Origin: Gemmatimonas groenlandica | Lineage (GTDB): Bacteria > Gemmatimonadota > Gemmatimonadetes > Gemmatimonadales > Gemmatimonadaceae | DNA length: 64,000 nucleotides | Direction: 5' to 3' | NCBI RefSeq assembly: GCF_013004105.1 | Contig: NZ_CP053085.1 | Coordinates: 372,001-436,000, forward strand | Part shown: one piece after another, positions 43,414 through 51,589 of the stretch | How the letters are laid out: every line of letters begins with the position of its first letter | How positions within the stretch are numbered: the stretch's first letter is position 1 | Notes under the pieces: model-generated | The model's input: only the letters and a program-made list of their open reading frames with translations | What the model was told of the DNA's origin: nothing | Database searches by the model: none | Made by a program: the position numbers and the translations under genes

Positions 43414-45024
43414 ATGGCTGACACGCATTCGCTTGAAGCGCTCGCGGCAATCGTCGACATCGCCGCTGACGCCATTATCGCGCTCGACAACGACTTCCGC
43501 ATCGTGCGTTTCAACAAGGGCGCCGAGCAGATTTTTGGTTGGACCGAAGAAGAGATGCTGAAGCAACCTCTCGATCGGTTACTGCCCATGACGGCGCGTC
43601 CTGTCCACCGTGGACATGTACGCACCTTCGCCGAGGGGAGTACCGAATCGCGCCGAATGGCAGAGCGCCGCGAAATTGCCGGACTTCGTCGCAACGGTGA
43701 ACAGTTCCCCGCCGAAGCGTCGATTGCACGCGTGACCATCAATGGCGAACGCACCTTCATGGTCACGTTGCGCGATGTCAGTGCGCGGCGCTACGGTGAG
43801 GAGCGACAACAGCTGTTGGCCACGGCCGGCTGGGTCTTGGCGGCGTCGCTCGATGTGGAGTCGACGATGGCGACAATCACCGAGCTGCCGGTGCCGCTGT
43901 TGGGCGACTGGAGCGTACTCGAATTGCTGTCGCCGCAGGGACACATCCGACGCGTTGCCGCCACGCATAAAGATCCGCTGCGCCATGATGAATCGTCGGC
44001 GCTGGTTTCCCGCGTGTCGGAATTGCTCGAAGCCGACCTTCCGGCAACGAGCGCCGGACGTGTCGCGCACGAAACAGAAGCGCAGCGCATCACCGACGTG
44101 GCATCATGGCTGTCGGCGAATTTTCACGACGCGGCCTCACGCGTGCGGGCGGAAGCGCTTGGTGCGAGCGCGGTGTTGATCGTGCCACTTCGCGCCGGTG
44201 GGCGGGCGATCGGTGCGCTCCATCTCGTGCGGTCGCGGCCTGGTTCGACGCACAGCATCGAAGAAGTGGTCGTGGCCGGTCAGTTTGCCGGTCTCGCTGC
44301 CTTGGCCCTCGAAAACGCGAGACTGTATCAGGAATCGCGACGCGCCGTGCGTGAGCGCGACGACATGCTGGCCATCGTGTCACACGATCTGCGGAATCCG
44401 GTAAATGCCATCGTCATGCTCACGGGGGCCGTCCTCAATCGCGAGCCCGGCGATGAGCGGCCGCTGATGGATCGTGATGATGTCGAGGCGATTCGCGGCG
44501 CGGCCCGGCAGGCCGATGGCCTGATTCAGGATCTGCAAGACGTCTCCCGTATCGCGACCGCGCGTCTACAGGTGGAACGACAGCCCGTATTGCTGTCAGA
44601 GTTGGTGAAGGAGTCGGCCGACATGTTCGAGCCGGTAATGGAAGATGCGATCCTGCGTTTCGTACGACAGATCGACGACCAATTGCCACCGGTTCAGGCC
44701 GACCGTCATCGCATTGAGCAGGTACTGTCCAACCTCCTCGGCAATGCCGTGCGCTTCACACCGCACGGCGGCGAGATTGTGCTCACGGCCTCGCGCCATC
44801 ACGACCACGTGCGGATCAGCGTGTGCGATACTGGCCCAGGTGTCGCCCCTGACGACGTACCTCGGCTGTTCGAACGCCACTGGCAGGCACCGCGACTGCT
44901 GCGCGCGGGTTCGGGACTCGGACTCTTTATCGCCAAGGGCATCGTCGAAGCACACGGCGGCGAGATCGGCGTGGAGAGCGTGATCGGAGAGGGCAGCGAG
45001 TTCTGGTTCACGGTGCCGCTGTAA
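43414..45024 (+). CDS. PAS-GAF sensor histidine kinase
   Basis: 536 residues, soluble. A PAS domain (about 5-130: ALAAIVDIAADAIIALDNDFRIVRFNKGAEQIFGW...ERTFMVTLRDV) is followed by a GAF domain (about 140-300: LATAGWVLAASLDVESTMATITELPVPLLGDWSVLELL...FAGLAALALENARLYQES). The HisKA helix has MLAIVSHDLRNPVNAIVML, with the acceptor His in SHDLRNP. The ATPase core shows NLLGNAVRFT, DTGPGVA and GSGLGLFIAKGIVEAHGG. No receiver is fused and no response regulator gene is adjacent, so its partner is elsewhere. It is divergent from the metal ATPase gene; a metal or redox signal is conceivable but unsupported. Confidence 0.93.
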   Translation: MADTHSLEALAAIVDIAADAIIALDNDFRIVRFNKGAEQIFGWTEEEMLKQPLDRLLPMTARPVHRGHVRTFAEGSTESRRMAERREIAGLRRNGEQFPAEASIARVTINGERTFMVTLRDVSARRYGEERQQLLATAGWVLAASLDVESTMATITELPVPLLGDWSVLELLSPQGHIRRVAATHKDPLRHDESSALVSRVSELLEADLPATSAGRVAHETEAQRITDVASWLSANFHDAASRVRAEALGASAVLIVPLRAGGRAIGALHLVRSRPGSTHSIEEVVVAGQFAGLAALALENARLYQESRRAVRERDDMLAIVSHDLRNPVNAIVMLTGAVLNREPGDERPLMDRDDVEAIRGAARQADGLIQDLQDVSRIATARLQVERQPVLLSELVKESADMFEPVMEDAILRFVRQIDDQLPPVQADRHRIEQVLSNLLGNAVRFTPHGGEIVLTASRHHDHVRISVCDTGPGVAPDDVPRLFERHWQAPRLLRAGSGLGLFIAKGIVEAHGGEIGVESVIGEGSEFWFTVPL

Positions 45025-45085
45025 TCCTTCGTATCGTGCACTGGTCACGCCGCGTACACCACGAACGCCGCGACGGTGGTGTCGG

Positions 45086-45670
45086 TCACTCCAGCACGAC
45101 CGGGGCGACGAGTCCGGTATCGAGGTCGTACACACCGCCGGCGATCACGAGCTCGCCGCGCGCTACCCGTCGGGCAATTACCGGAGAAGCCTCGCGGAGC
45201 ACCTCCGCTTGGATCTGCACGTTGCGGCGGATTGCTTCGTTGAGATCGCCCCTCGCTTCCTTGGCCGCGCGACGAATATGCTGGTAGAGCGTCGAGATCT
45301 GTCCCGGCACGTCGTGGCCTTCCATCGTGGCCGTGACGGCACCGCAGCGTGTGTGGCCAAGCACGTACAACACCTGCGCGCCAAGTACCTCGGTACCGAA
45401 CTCCAGCGAGCCGATGATCGCGGCATCGGCCACATTGCCGGCAATGCGCGTGACGAATAGATCGCCGAACCCTTGGTCGAAGACGATCTCGACTGGGACG
45501 CGCGAATCCGCACAGCCGAGGAACGCCGCAAATGGCGCCTGCGTGTCGCTGACTTCCTTGAGGCGCGCCATGTGGCGATTCGGCGCCGTGATCTCCCCGC
45601 TGGCGAAGCGTGCGTTACCGGCGTACAGCGCAGCGAGCGCAGCCTGTGGATCGCGGTTTTCGTGGGGCAT
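45086..45670 (-). CDS. beta-class carbonic anhydrase
   Basis: 194 residues from the ATG at 45670; the longer upstream frame adds a Pro/Arg-rich tail with no motif. Zinc and catalytic motifs are intact: CADSR and HTRCG, with PFAAFLGCADSRVPVEIVFDQGFGDLFVTRIAGN and VLYVLGHTRCGAVTA around them. It hydrates CO2 to bicarbonate in the cytoplasm, supporting carboxylation or pH balance. A terminator for the small membrane protein gene lies just upstream. No bicarbonate transporter is fused or adjacent. Confidence 0.95.
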   Translation of the reverse strand: MPHENRDPQAALAALYAGNARFASGEITAPNRHMARLKEVSDTQAPFAAFLGCADSRVPVEIVFDQGFGDLFVTRIAGNVADAAIIGSLEFGTEVLGAQVLYVLGHTRCGAVTATMEGHDVPGQISTLYQHIRRAAKEARGDLNEAIRRNVQIQAEVLREASPVIARRVARGELVIAGGVYDLDTGLVAPVVLE

Positions 45671-45718
45671 AGGCACGGTCAATGAGGCAAAAGGGCGGAC
45701 CACGACGGTGGCGAATGC

Positions 45719-45752
45719 AAAAAACGCCGCAGTCCTTACGGGCTGCGGCGTT
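45719..45752 (-). terminator. rho-independent terminator
   Basis: On the minus strand AACGCCGCAG (45752-45743) pairs with CTGCGGCGTT (45732-45723) and is followed by a run of six T (45724-45719). It ends the transcript of the small membrane protein gene at 45777-46025. Confidence 0.88.
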
Positions 45753-45776
45753 CGTGCGTCAAGAAAACGCGGAGTG

Positions 45777-46025
45777 TTAGTGCTTGGCTTCAGCGGCCGG
45801 AGCAGCAGCGGCGCCTTCGGCGGCCGGAGCGGCCTCGTGCTTCGCGGCACCAGTGTGCTTCGCGTTGTCTTCCGCGTGATACACCTGGAAGTTCATCGGG
45901 TCGCGCGGATGCCGGTACGTATTCTTGTGGATCGTGTAGGCCGTGAATAGCAGCCCCAACGTGGCCACCGTGGTCACGGCGGCGGCAGGCCAGCCCAGCT
46001 TGTTCGGATCGTACGCGACACTCAT
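45777..46025 (-). CDS. small single-pass membrane protein with Ala-rich tail
   Basis: 82 residues. A short N-terminus is followed by a membrane helix (AAAVTTVATLGLLFTAYTIHKN) and a hydrophilic tail with HPRDPMNFQVYHAEDNAKHTG and a low-complexity AAPAAEGAAAAPAAEAKH end. GGGG upstream with 7-base spacing supports the start, and a clean terminator follows, so it is a real single-gene unit. The His-rich tail could bind a metal. No family is recognised. Confidence 0.75.
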   Translation of the reverse strand: MSVAYDPNKLGWPAAAVTTVATLGLLFTAYTIHKNTYRHPRDPMNFQVYHAEDNAKHTGAAKHEAAPAAEGAAAAPAAEAKH

Positions 46026-46098
46026 AAAGACACCCCGACGGGAAAGCGCAAACGGCGAAGAAGAACACTTCAGCGCAGGGAAGCTATACAGGGCCGCG

Positions 46099-47388
46099 TC
46101 ATTCTTCCACCCTCGGCCCGGTATCGCGCGAGCTATCGACCAAACGGGCCGGAATGATCGCGCTACTCCCGTAGCGGTCCCGGATCTGGTCGAGTGCCCG
46201 CGTGAGCGCCCGATCCTTGGCGTTTTCGACCGGTTCCCCTTCCGGCACGGGCGGCGGCGAGGCCGCGAAAAAGCCGAGCTGGGTGACGGCGCCGGTCCCG
46301 GAGCCGCTGTCGTCGTCGAAGTGCGAAAGCCCGATGCCGACCAGGCGCACTCCGACCCGCCGTTTGCCCCGGAGCGCCCGGTACAGTACCCGCGCCGCTT
46401 TGATCACCGACTTCTCGGACTCGATCGGCTGGGCCAACGTCCGCTGGGCCGATCGCGTCTTGAAGTCGGCATCTTTGAGCTTCACCGTGACGGTTCTCGC
46501 CCGGAGCCCCTGACGGCGCAGGTCGGTGCTCACGCGGACCGCCAACCGGAGCAGTTCGCGCTCGATGAGGTCGTCGTCGTGCAAGTCGCGCCCAAACGTC
46601 TCCTCGCGACTCACCTGCTTCTGGACCTCGCGAGGCGTCACGATGCTATCATCGATGCCCCGAACGCGCCGATGCAGCCAGGCGCCGGCGCGCTCCCCGA
46701 GGCGGGACTGCAGGTCGGCCTCGCTCCACCGCTGCGCGTCGGCGATGGTCTCCAGCCCCATGCGCTCCAGCGTGGCCGAGAACCGCGGGCCAACCATCGG
46801 CAGGTCGGCCAGCCGGAATGGCGCCAGAAACGCGGATTCCTGGCCGGGCGTGACGCAGCGTACGCCGGTAGCGCCAGAACCGGGCTTTGGCTTGGCCAGT
46901 TCGACCGCCATCTTGGCGACCAACCGCGATGTCCCGCCGCCGATGGAGACCGTGAGACCGGTGGCGGAGAACACCGCGTCCCGGATACGATGCGCCGTGG
47001 CCTCGAGCGACTCGTGACCGTACAGCGCTTCGGTGCCGCCCATGTCGCAGTACCACTCGTCGATGCTCGATGCCTGGACGATCGGGGCGAAAGTGGCCAG
47101 CACCTGCTGGATCTGCTTGCTGCGCGCGCTGCAGGCACCGCGGGGTACCGGCACGCAGGTGGCCTGTGGGCACAGTTTGAGCGCACGCGAGATGGGCATC
47201 GCCGAGCGCACTCCGTAGGCGCGGCACTCGTACGAGGCACTGCACACCACGCCGCGTGAACCAGGCCGACCACCCACGATCAGCAACGACGCCTTGCCCG
47301 CACCGTCCGGATCCTCCTGGCGTGCCACGGCCACGAAGAACGCGTCGGCGTCGACCAGCAGAATGCGGCGTGGCGAAAGAGTGGTCAT
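46099..47388 (-). CDS. dinB: DNA polymerase IV (Y-family)
   Basis: 429 residues. The Y-family palm is present: VDADAFFVAVARQEDP (first catalytic Asp), ASYECRAYGVRSAMPISRAL and SSIDEWYCDMGG (second Asp/Glu pair). The HhH thumb region (LPMVGPRFSATLERMGLETIADAQ) and the little-finger domain (VSREETFGRDLHDDDLIERELLRL, VKLKDADFKTRSAQRTL) follow. The C-terminus lacks an obvious beta-clamp motif. It performs error-prone translesion synthesis. It stands alone rather than in an imuA-imuB-dnaE2 set. Confidence 0.93.
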   Translation of the reverse strand: MTTLSPRRILLVDADAFFVAVARQEDPDGAGKASLLIVGGRPGSRGVVCSASYECRAYGVRSAMPISRALKLCPQATCVPVPRGACSARSKQIQQVLATFAPIVQASSIDEWYCDMGGTEALYGHESLEATAHRIRDAVFSATGLTVSIGGGTSRLVAKMAVELAKPKPGSGATGVRCVTPGQESAFLAPFRLADLPMVGPRFSATLERMGLETIADAQRWSEADLQSRLGERAGAWLHRRVRGIDDSIVTPREVQKQVSREETFGRDLHDDDLIERELLRLAVRVSTDLRRQGLRARTVTVKLKDADFKTRSAQRTLAQPIESEKSVIKAARVLYRALRGKRRVGVRLVGIGLSHFDDDSGSGTGAVTQLGFFAASPPPVPEGEPVENAKDRALTRALDQIRDRYGSSAIIPARLVDSSRDTGPRVEE

Positions 47389-47437
47389 GTCCGGGGAAAG
47401 CGGTGGCCCTGACGCAAGCTAGCAGCAATCTTGAAGA

Positions 47438-47908
47438 ATGACGCCCGCCATCCTGTTAGTGCGAAAAGCCAAGATCGCGCACGACGTGCTCTCCTATGAG
47501 CACGACCCGGCCGCCGAATCGTACGGACGCGAAGCCGTGGACCTGTTGCAACTCGAGCCCACGATGGTGTTCAAGACACTCGTCGCCGACGCGGAAGGCG
47601 TTGGACTCGTCTGTGCCGTGGTACCCGTGCTGATGATGCTCGATCTGAAAGCGCTGGCCGATGCGGTGGGCGCCCGACGTGTACGCATGGCCGACCCAGC
47701 GGCGGCGGAACGGGCCACCGGCTACGTCGTTGGCGGGATCAGTCCGTTGGGCCAGAAGAAACAACTCCCGGTGGTGATCGATGCGACTGCGCTCGCCTTC
47801 GAACGCGTCTACGTGAGCGCCGGCCGTCGCGGACTCGAACTCTCGTTGGCGCCGATGGATCTGGTGAAGCTCTCGCGGGGGCGCACGGGGCCGATCGCCC
47901 GCGCGTAG
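47438..47908 (+). CDS. YbaK/EbsC-type Cys-tRNA deacylase
   Basis: 156 residues, single domain. The YbaK pattern is complete: ILLVRKAKIAHDVLSYEHD, TMVFKTLVADAEG (the key lysine), VVPVLMMLDLKALADAVGARRVRMADP, GYVVGGISPLGQKKQLPVVID and FERVYVSAGRRGLELSLAPMDLVKL. It removes cysteine mischarged onto tRNA-Pro, in the cytoplasm. The pole start is 49 bases from the divergent polymerase gene. No partner ProRS is nearby. Confidence 0.93.
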   Translation: MTPAILLVRKAKIAHDVLSYEHDPAAESYGREAVDLLQLEPTMVFKTLVADAEGVGLVCAVVPVLMMLDLKALADAVGARRVRMADPAAAERATGYVVGGISPLGQKKQLPVVIDATALAFERVYVSAGRRGLELSLAPMDLVKLSRGRTGPIARA

Positions 47909-47925
47909 TCGCTCTGATGCGCGCG

Positions 47926-49065
47926 TTACACCGCTCGCGGACGCGACGGGCCTTCGGCCAGTTCGTCGAGGGCCGGTCCGCGACCGCGTGCTTCCACGGG
48001 CCAGCGCGTCTCGACGGCGTGGCCACGCACCCCGATGATTTCGTCGAACAGATGGACGACAATGCAGACGTGGTTGGGCACGACGCGCACCTGATCGCCC
48101 AGTCGTGGGCGCCAGTCCGTCTTGGAGAGATCGAGGATGCCATGCTCTTCCGACATCCGTGACACCACGACCTCGGGATGATCGAGTAGCGCGCCGTAGC
48201 CGTCGCCCTCAGCGCGCAGTGGCTCGCGGCCGAGCGCCTTCGTGCCGGCATCGATGACCGCCTGTCCCTTCACCGCCACGCTCACCACCGTGGCAAGCAC
48301 GGTGAGCGCGCAATCATCCCAGTCGCACGCGCCGATCATCGCCGTGGTGCGATCGTTGTACACATACGTTCCGGGTCGCACTTCCGTCACGCCGGGGACT
48401 TCGTGCATGCGCCAGGCGGCCGGCGTGGAGCCGCCGCTGACGATGCGCGGCGGCAAACCCGCGGCTTCGAACGCCTGCACATAGGTCGCGATGTTCGCAC
48501 CGAGCTGCGAGAGCGCCGCGCCCTGTTCGCCCACGGCCTCGCGAATGTGGCCGGGATAGAAGAGCATGCCGGCGAAATTCAGTGCCGACGCACGATCGAT
48601 GTGCTTCGCGATCGCGACCGCACGCTCGGGCGATGACACACCAACGCGATGCATGCCGAGATCCGCTTCCACGAGTACGTCGAACTGTCGTTGCCCGAGT
48701 CGTGCCGCGACGTTGAGGGCGTCGAGCGCATTGGCGTCGTCAGCGGCGACGGTCACACGCACCGCTCTCGGCAGCCGCGCGAGCCGTTCGAGTCTCGCTG
48801 CCCCGACCGGCGGGTACGCCACCAGCAGATCCTCGCAGACCTCCGCCATCACTTCGGCCTCCCGCAGTGTGGCGCACGTCAGCCCGACGGCGCCCAGGCG
48901 GAGTTGGTCGGCGGCAATCCGTGGCGACTTGTGTGTTTTGACGTGCGGCCGCAGTTGAAGCCCGTGCAGGGTGGCGTACGCCGCCATTCGGTCCAGATTG
49001 AACGCGAGCCGATCCATGTCGACGATCGGTACCGGTGTCTCGAGCTGCTCGAGATACGTCGTCAT
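47926..49065 (-). CDS. fold-type III PLP enzyme, D-serine dehydratase/D-threonine aldolase-like
   Basis: 379 residues from the ATG at 49065, with AAGGGGG upstream; the longer upstream frame overlaps ridA and is a shadow. PLP lysine is in LRPHVKTHKSP near residue 44. The fold-type III (alanine-racemase-like) barrel continues with LVEADLGMHRVGV and FAGMLFYPGHI, and the PLP phosphate/metal region is SGGSTPAAWRM, PGTYVYNDRTT and PNHVCIVVHLFDE. The H-x-C in PNHVC fits the zinc site of D-serine dehydratases (DSD1 type), whereas D-threonine aldolases often use H-x-D; this is from memory. Divergent ridA starts only 29 bases away, which fits an enamine-forming dehydratase. Confidence 0.85.
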   Translation of the reverse strand: MTTYLEQLETPVPIVDMDRLAFNLDRMAAYATLHGLQLRPHVKTHKSPRIAADQLRLGAVGLTCATLREAEVMAEVCEDLLVAYPPVGAARLERLARLPRAVRVTVAADDANALDALNVAARLGQRQFDVLVEADLGMHRVGVSSPERAVAIAKHIDRASALNFAGMLFYPGHIREAVGEQGAALSQLGANIATYVQAFEAAGLPPRIVSGGSTPAAWRMHEVPGVTEVRPGTYVYNDRTTAMIGACDWDDCALTVLATVVSVAVKGQAVIDAGTKALGREPLRAEGDGYGALLDHPEVVVSRMSEEHGILDLSKTDWRPRLGDQVRVVPNHVCIVVHLFDEIIGVRGHAVETRWPVEARGRGPALDELAEGPSRPRAV

Positions 49066-49094
49066 CGCGCCCCCTTCTCTTCGAGACCGTAAAA

Positions 49095-49505
49095 ATGCCA
49101 CACGCTGACGCACCGTCCGATCGTCCGTGGACTCCCGTCGTGCTGCCCAACCTGCCGGCGCCTGCGGGAGCCTACTCTCCGGGCGTGCGCACCGCAAATA
49201 TGGGGAGCCTCTTGTTCGTCTCCGGTCAGACGCCGAGGGACCAAGCCACCGGGGACATCGTCGAAGGAGACGTCGAAGCGCAGACGCGCCTCACCCTCGC
49301 CAACATGGAGCGGATCCTCATTGCCGGCGGTGCCACGCTGGCCAACGTGGTCAGCATCACGGTGTATCTGGCCGATGAGAACGATTGGGGAACGTTCGAT
49401 CGTGTGTACCGCACGGTGTTCTCAGCGCCATATCCGGCGCGAGCCGTGGTCGGTGCATCGCTGCGCGGCATCCGCGTCGAAATCTCGGCGATCGCCGCGC
49501 TCTAG
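49095..49505 (+). CDS. RidA-family enamine/imine deaminase
   Basis: 136 residues from the ATG at 49095; an earlier in-frame ATG would add a shadow tail. Family motifs are present: PAPAGAYSPGVRTANMGSLLFVSGQTPRD, LTLANMERILIAGGATLANVVSITVYLAD, and PARAVVGASLRGIRVEISAIA with the substrate-binding Arg of the PAR motif. RidA hydrolyses reactive 2-aminoacrylate and other enamines released by PLP enzymes. It starts 29 bases from the divergent PLP gene, which is a good source of such an enamine, and 9 bases upstream of another small gene. Confidence 0.93.
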   Translation: MPHADAPSDRPWTPVVLPNLPAPAGAYSPGVRTANMGSLLFVSGQTPRDQATGDIVEGDVEAQTRLTLANMERILIAGGATLANVVSITVYLADENDWGTFDRVYRTVFSAPYPARAVVGASLRGIRVEISAIAAL

Positions 49506-49514
49506 GCATTCGCG

Positions 49515-49793
49515 ATGACGCCGCCGCGGATCGTGGTGTACGCCACGAGTCGACCCTTTCGCGTGCAGTGCGACGCGCTGCTGCGCGCGGCCGGGGCGGC
49601 GGCGCGTCTCGCCAGTCGACAGGCGGAGCTCGCCAAGGCCGTCGGCGAGGGGACGATCGCGGCAGTCATCGCGGAGGATGAACGTCACGCGGAGATGGCG
49701 CGCGCCGTCACTCGCGCGGTCGTGATACCGCGAGCGCCCGGCGAATCGATCGAGGCGATCGTCGCGCGGGCGCTCGGTGCTGCAGGGACGTAA
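49515..49793 (+). CDS. small protein after ridA, unknown
   Basis: 92 residues. It starts 9 bases after the ridA stop and is probably cotranscribed. The layout (RIVVYATSRPFRVQCDALLRAAGAAARLASRQAELAKAVGEGTIAAVIAEDE) looks like a shortened flavodoxin/receiver-like alpha-beta fold, but the acidic pocket and phospho-Asp of receivers are not seen. One cysteine. No signal peptide. It ends six bases from the convergent response regulator gene. Function unknown. Confidence 0.6.
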   Translation: MTPPRIVVYATSRPFRVQCDALLRAAGAAARLASRQAELAKAVGEGTIAAVIAEDERHAEMARAVTRAVVIPRAPGESIEAIVARALGAAGT

Positions 49794-49798
49794 ACGGA

Positions 49799-50470
49799 TC
49801 AGCCGAGGTCGAGCGAGTAGCCCTCGCCGCGTACGGTCCGGATGTCGACCACGCTTCCGGACTCCCGCAGTCGCTTGCGCAGCTGAGCGACGTGCACATC
49901 GACGACGTTCGAGCCGGGATCGAACTGCAAGTGCCACACATTCTCGAGGAGCATCGGCCGCGTGACCGTTTCACCGGCACGCATCGCCAGAAACTCGAGC
50001 AGTGAATACTGCCGCGCCGTCAGGTTGACCGGCTTGCTGTGGCAGTGCACCTCGTGTGACACGCGATTGAGCGTCAGATCGCCGGCACTGACACGCTCCA
50101 TCGATCGCGCGCCACCGCGGCGAATCGCCGCCCGTACCCGGGCCGCCAGTACTTCGTTGGGAAACGGCTTCTGCAGATAGTCATCGGCTCCGGCGTCGAG
50201 CGCGCGAACGACATCCGCGGTCGTATCGTGCGCCGTGGCGACCACAATCGGCGTGGTGCTTCCTTCGCGGCGAAGATCCTGTAGCACGGCGAGACCGTTG
50301 CGATCGGGCAACTCGAGATCGAGAACGATCGCATCGTACGCGGTCGACAGCGCGAGCCGTCGTCCATCTTCGGCAACCGGTGCGATGTCGACGTCGTATC
50401 CATCGTCGATCAGGACCTGACGCATCAGATCAGCGACGAGTCGATCGTCTTCGATGACCAAGATCCGCAT
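49799..50470 (-). CDS. OmpR/PhoB-type response regulator, orphan
   Basis: 223 residues from the ATG at 50470 (MRILVIEDD). The receiver has the acidic pair EDD, phospho-acceptor in IVLDLELPDRNG, and KPF. The DNA-binding domain is a winged helix of OmpR type: NLTARQYSLLEFLAMRAGETVTR, HLQFDPGSNVVDVHVAQLRKRL and TVRGEGYSLDLG. Starts at 50497 or 50563 in the same frame are possible. There is no kinase gene beside it, so partner kinases are elsewhere, perhaps one of the receiver-less kinases in this window. The 210 bases upstream (50471-50680) are AT-rich and hold its likely promoter. Confidence 0.92.
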   Translation of the reverse strand: MRILVIEDDRLVADLMRQVLIDDGYDVDIAPVAEDGRRLALSTAYDAIVLDLELPDRNGLAVLQDLRREGSTTPIVVATAHDTTADVVRALDAGADDYLQKPFPNEVLAARVRAAIRRGGARSMERVSAGDLTLNRVSHEVHCHSKPVNLTARQYSLLEFLAMRAGETVTRPMLLENVWHLQFDPGSNVVDVHVAQLRKRLRESGSVVDIRTVRGEGYSLDLG

Positions 50471-50680
50471 TCGCGTGCCGGATTGAGTAGGAACCATGCG
50501 TCGGAGAGCAGTGGCGGGAGCGGACGTCAATGGGCGCCGCGGCCCGGGGAGGGCAGACGCCATCGTCGGCGAGGTGATCCCCTAACCGTTGTTCCGACAT
50601 TTTAATGCAGTTTTGTCACAAATTTGGCAGGATGAATGGCAATTCATGAAGTTGGTCCACCCGTGTAACGGTCCCCGGGG

Positions 50681-51088
50681 TCAACTGTCGCCTTTGAGTC
50701 GGCGAATAGCGCGTCGGTCTCGCTTCCCAGGCTTGCTGTCGCCGAAGGCAAATGCCGTCGGCATCTGTCGCAGCTGTTCCTGCGCGGCCTCGCGTTTCCG
50801 CTTGCCGTCGGCGACTTCCTCGTAGAGCCGCTGGGCGATTTCGGCGGAGCCGCGGCGCTCAGCGACATCCTTCACGCGAAGCTGCCACGCAAGAGGGCCC
50901 TGCTGCACGCGGACCTCGTCGCCCGCCTGCACCAACTTGGCGCGCTTCGCGCGGTCGCCGTTGACGTCAACCTTGCCGCCGTCGATTGCTTCCGCGGCGA
51001 GCGCTCGCGTCTTGAAGAACCGCGCGGCCCAAAGCCACTTGTCGAGTCGAACCTTGCCCGGTGGAGACTGCTCGTCATCGTCGCGCAT
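50681..51088 (-). CDS. hslR: Hsp15/HslR-like S4-domain RNA-binding protein
   Basis: 135 residues. S4 domain: VRLDKWLWAARFFKTRALAAEAIDGGKVDVNGDRAKRAKLVQAGDEVRV. The basic C-terminus ends TAFAFGDSKPGKRDRRAIRRLKGD, as in Hsp15. Hsp15 binds 50S subunits carrying nascent chain-tRNA and rescues stalled translation after heat shock. It is the last gene of a tight minus-strand group, three bases after an acidic-tailed protein gene. The start fits the length of relatives. Confidence 0.92.
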   Translation of the reverse strand: MRDDDEQSPPGKVRLDKWLWAARFFKTRALAAEAIDGGKVDVNGDRAKRAKLVQAGDEVRVQQGPLAWQLRVKDVAERRGSAEIAQRLYEEVADGKRKREAAQEQLRQMPTAFAFGDSKPGKRDRRAIRRLKGDS

Positions 51089-51091
51089 TCG

Positions 51092-51589
51092 CTACTTCGA
51101 CCCGTCAGCGCTGTCGTCATCCTCGTCGAAGTCGATGACATCATCGTCCACATCGTCATCGTCGAGATCGTCGAGATCGTCGTCGTGTTCCAGTTCATCG
51201 TCCGGGTTTTCAGTGCCATCGAGCGCCTCGGAGGGAATCCCATCCGCCTGCGCGGACTGCGCCTCCGCCGATCGAATCTCCCGGATTCGCGTGGCCGCGC
51301 CGGCGTACACCGAACGAACGGCCGGATTGGATTGCTGCTCGGTAGCGCGACGTTCGAGCAATGGAACCAGTGCCATGATCGCGTCGAGCTCCGCGCTGGC
51401 ATCCCCGTGACTGGCAATCGCCATCAGCATGGCAACGACTTCGTCGCAGGCATCGGCCATGCGGCCCGATGTCGAGGCATCGGGGCCGGGCACTTTCGTA
51501 CCCCGCGCCATGAGCGCGACTCGCTCGCGCAACACGGCGGCATCGGTCTCGAAGCGATTGACGAGATAGTCTCTGGCGGTCGTAGTCAT
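51092..51589 (-). CDS. protein with an extremely acidic tail, unknown
   Basis: 165 residues from the ATG at 51589. The N-terminal 110 residues are helical (FETDAAVLRERVALMARG, ACDEVVAMLMAIASHGDASAELDAIMALVPLLERRAT). The last 40 residues are almost all Asp/Glu (DDDLDDLDDDDVDDDVIDFDEDDD), which may mimic nucleic acid or bind metal. Its ATG overlaps the TGA of the HDOD gene by one base (TGATG), so translation is coupled. A link to ribosome or stress function is suggested only by its neighbour. Confidence 0.75.
   Translation of the reverse strand: MTTTARDYLVNRFETDAAVLRERVALMARGTKVPGPDASTSGRMADACDEVVAMLMAIASHGDASAELDAIMALVPLLERRATEQQSNPAVRSVYAGAATRIREIRSAEAQSAQADGIPSEALDGTENPDDELEHDDDLDDLDDDDVDDDVIDFDEDDDSADGSK

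Noticed and set aside
45943-47259. 438-residue plus-strand frame opposite dinB
   Set aside because: Antisense shadow of a clearly conserved Y-family polymerase.
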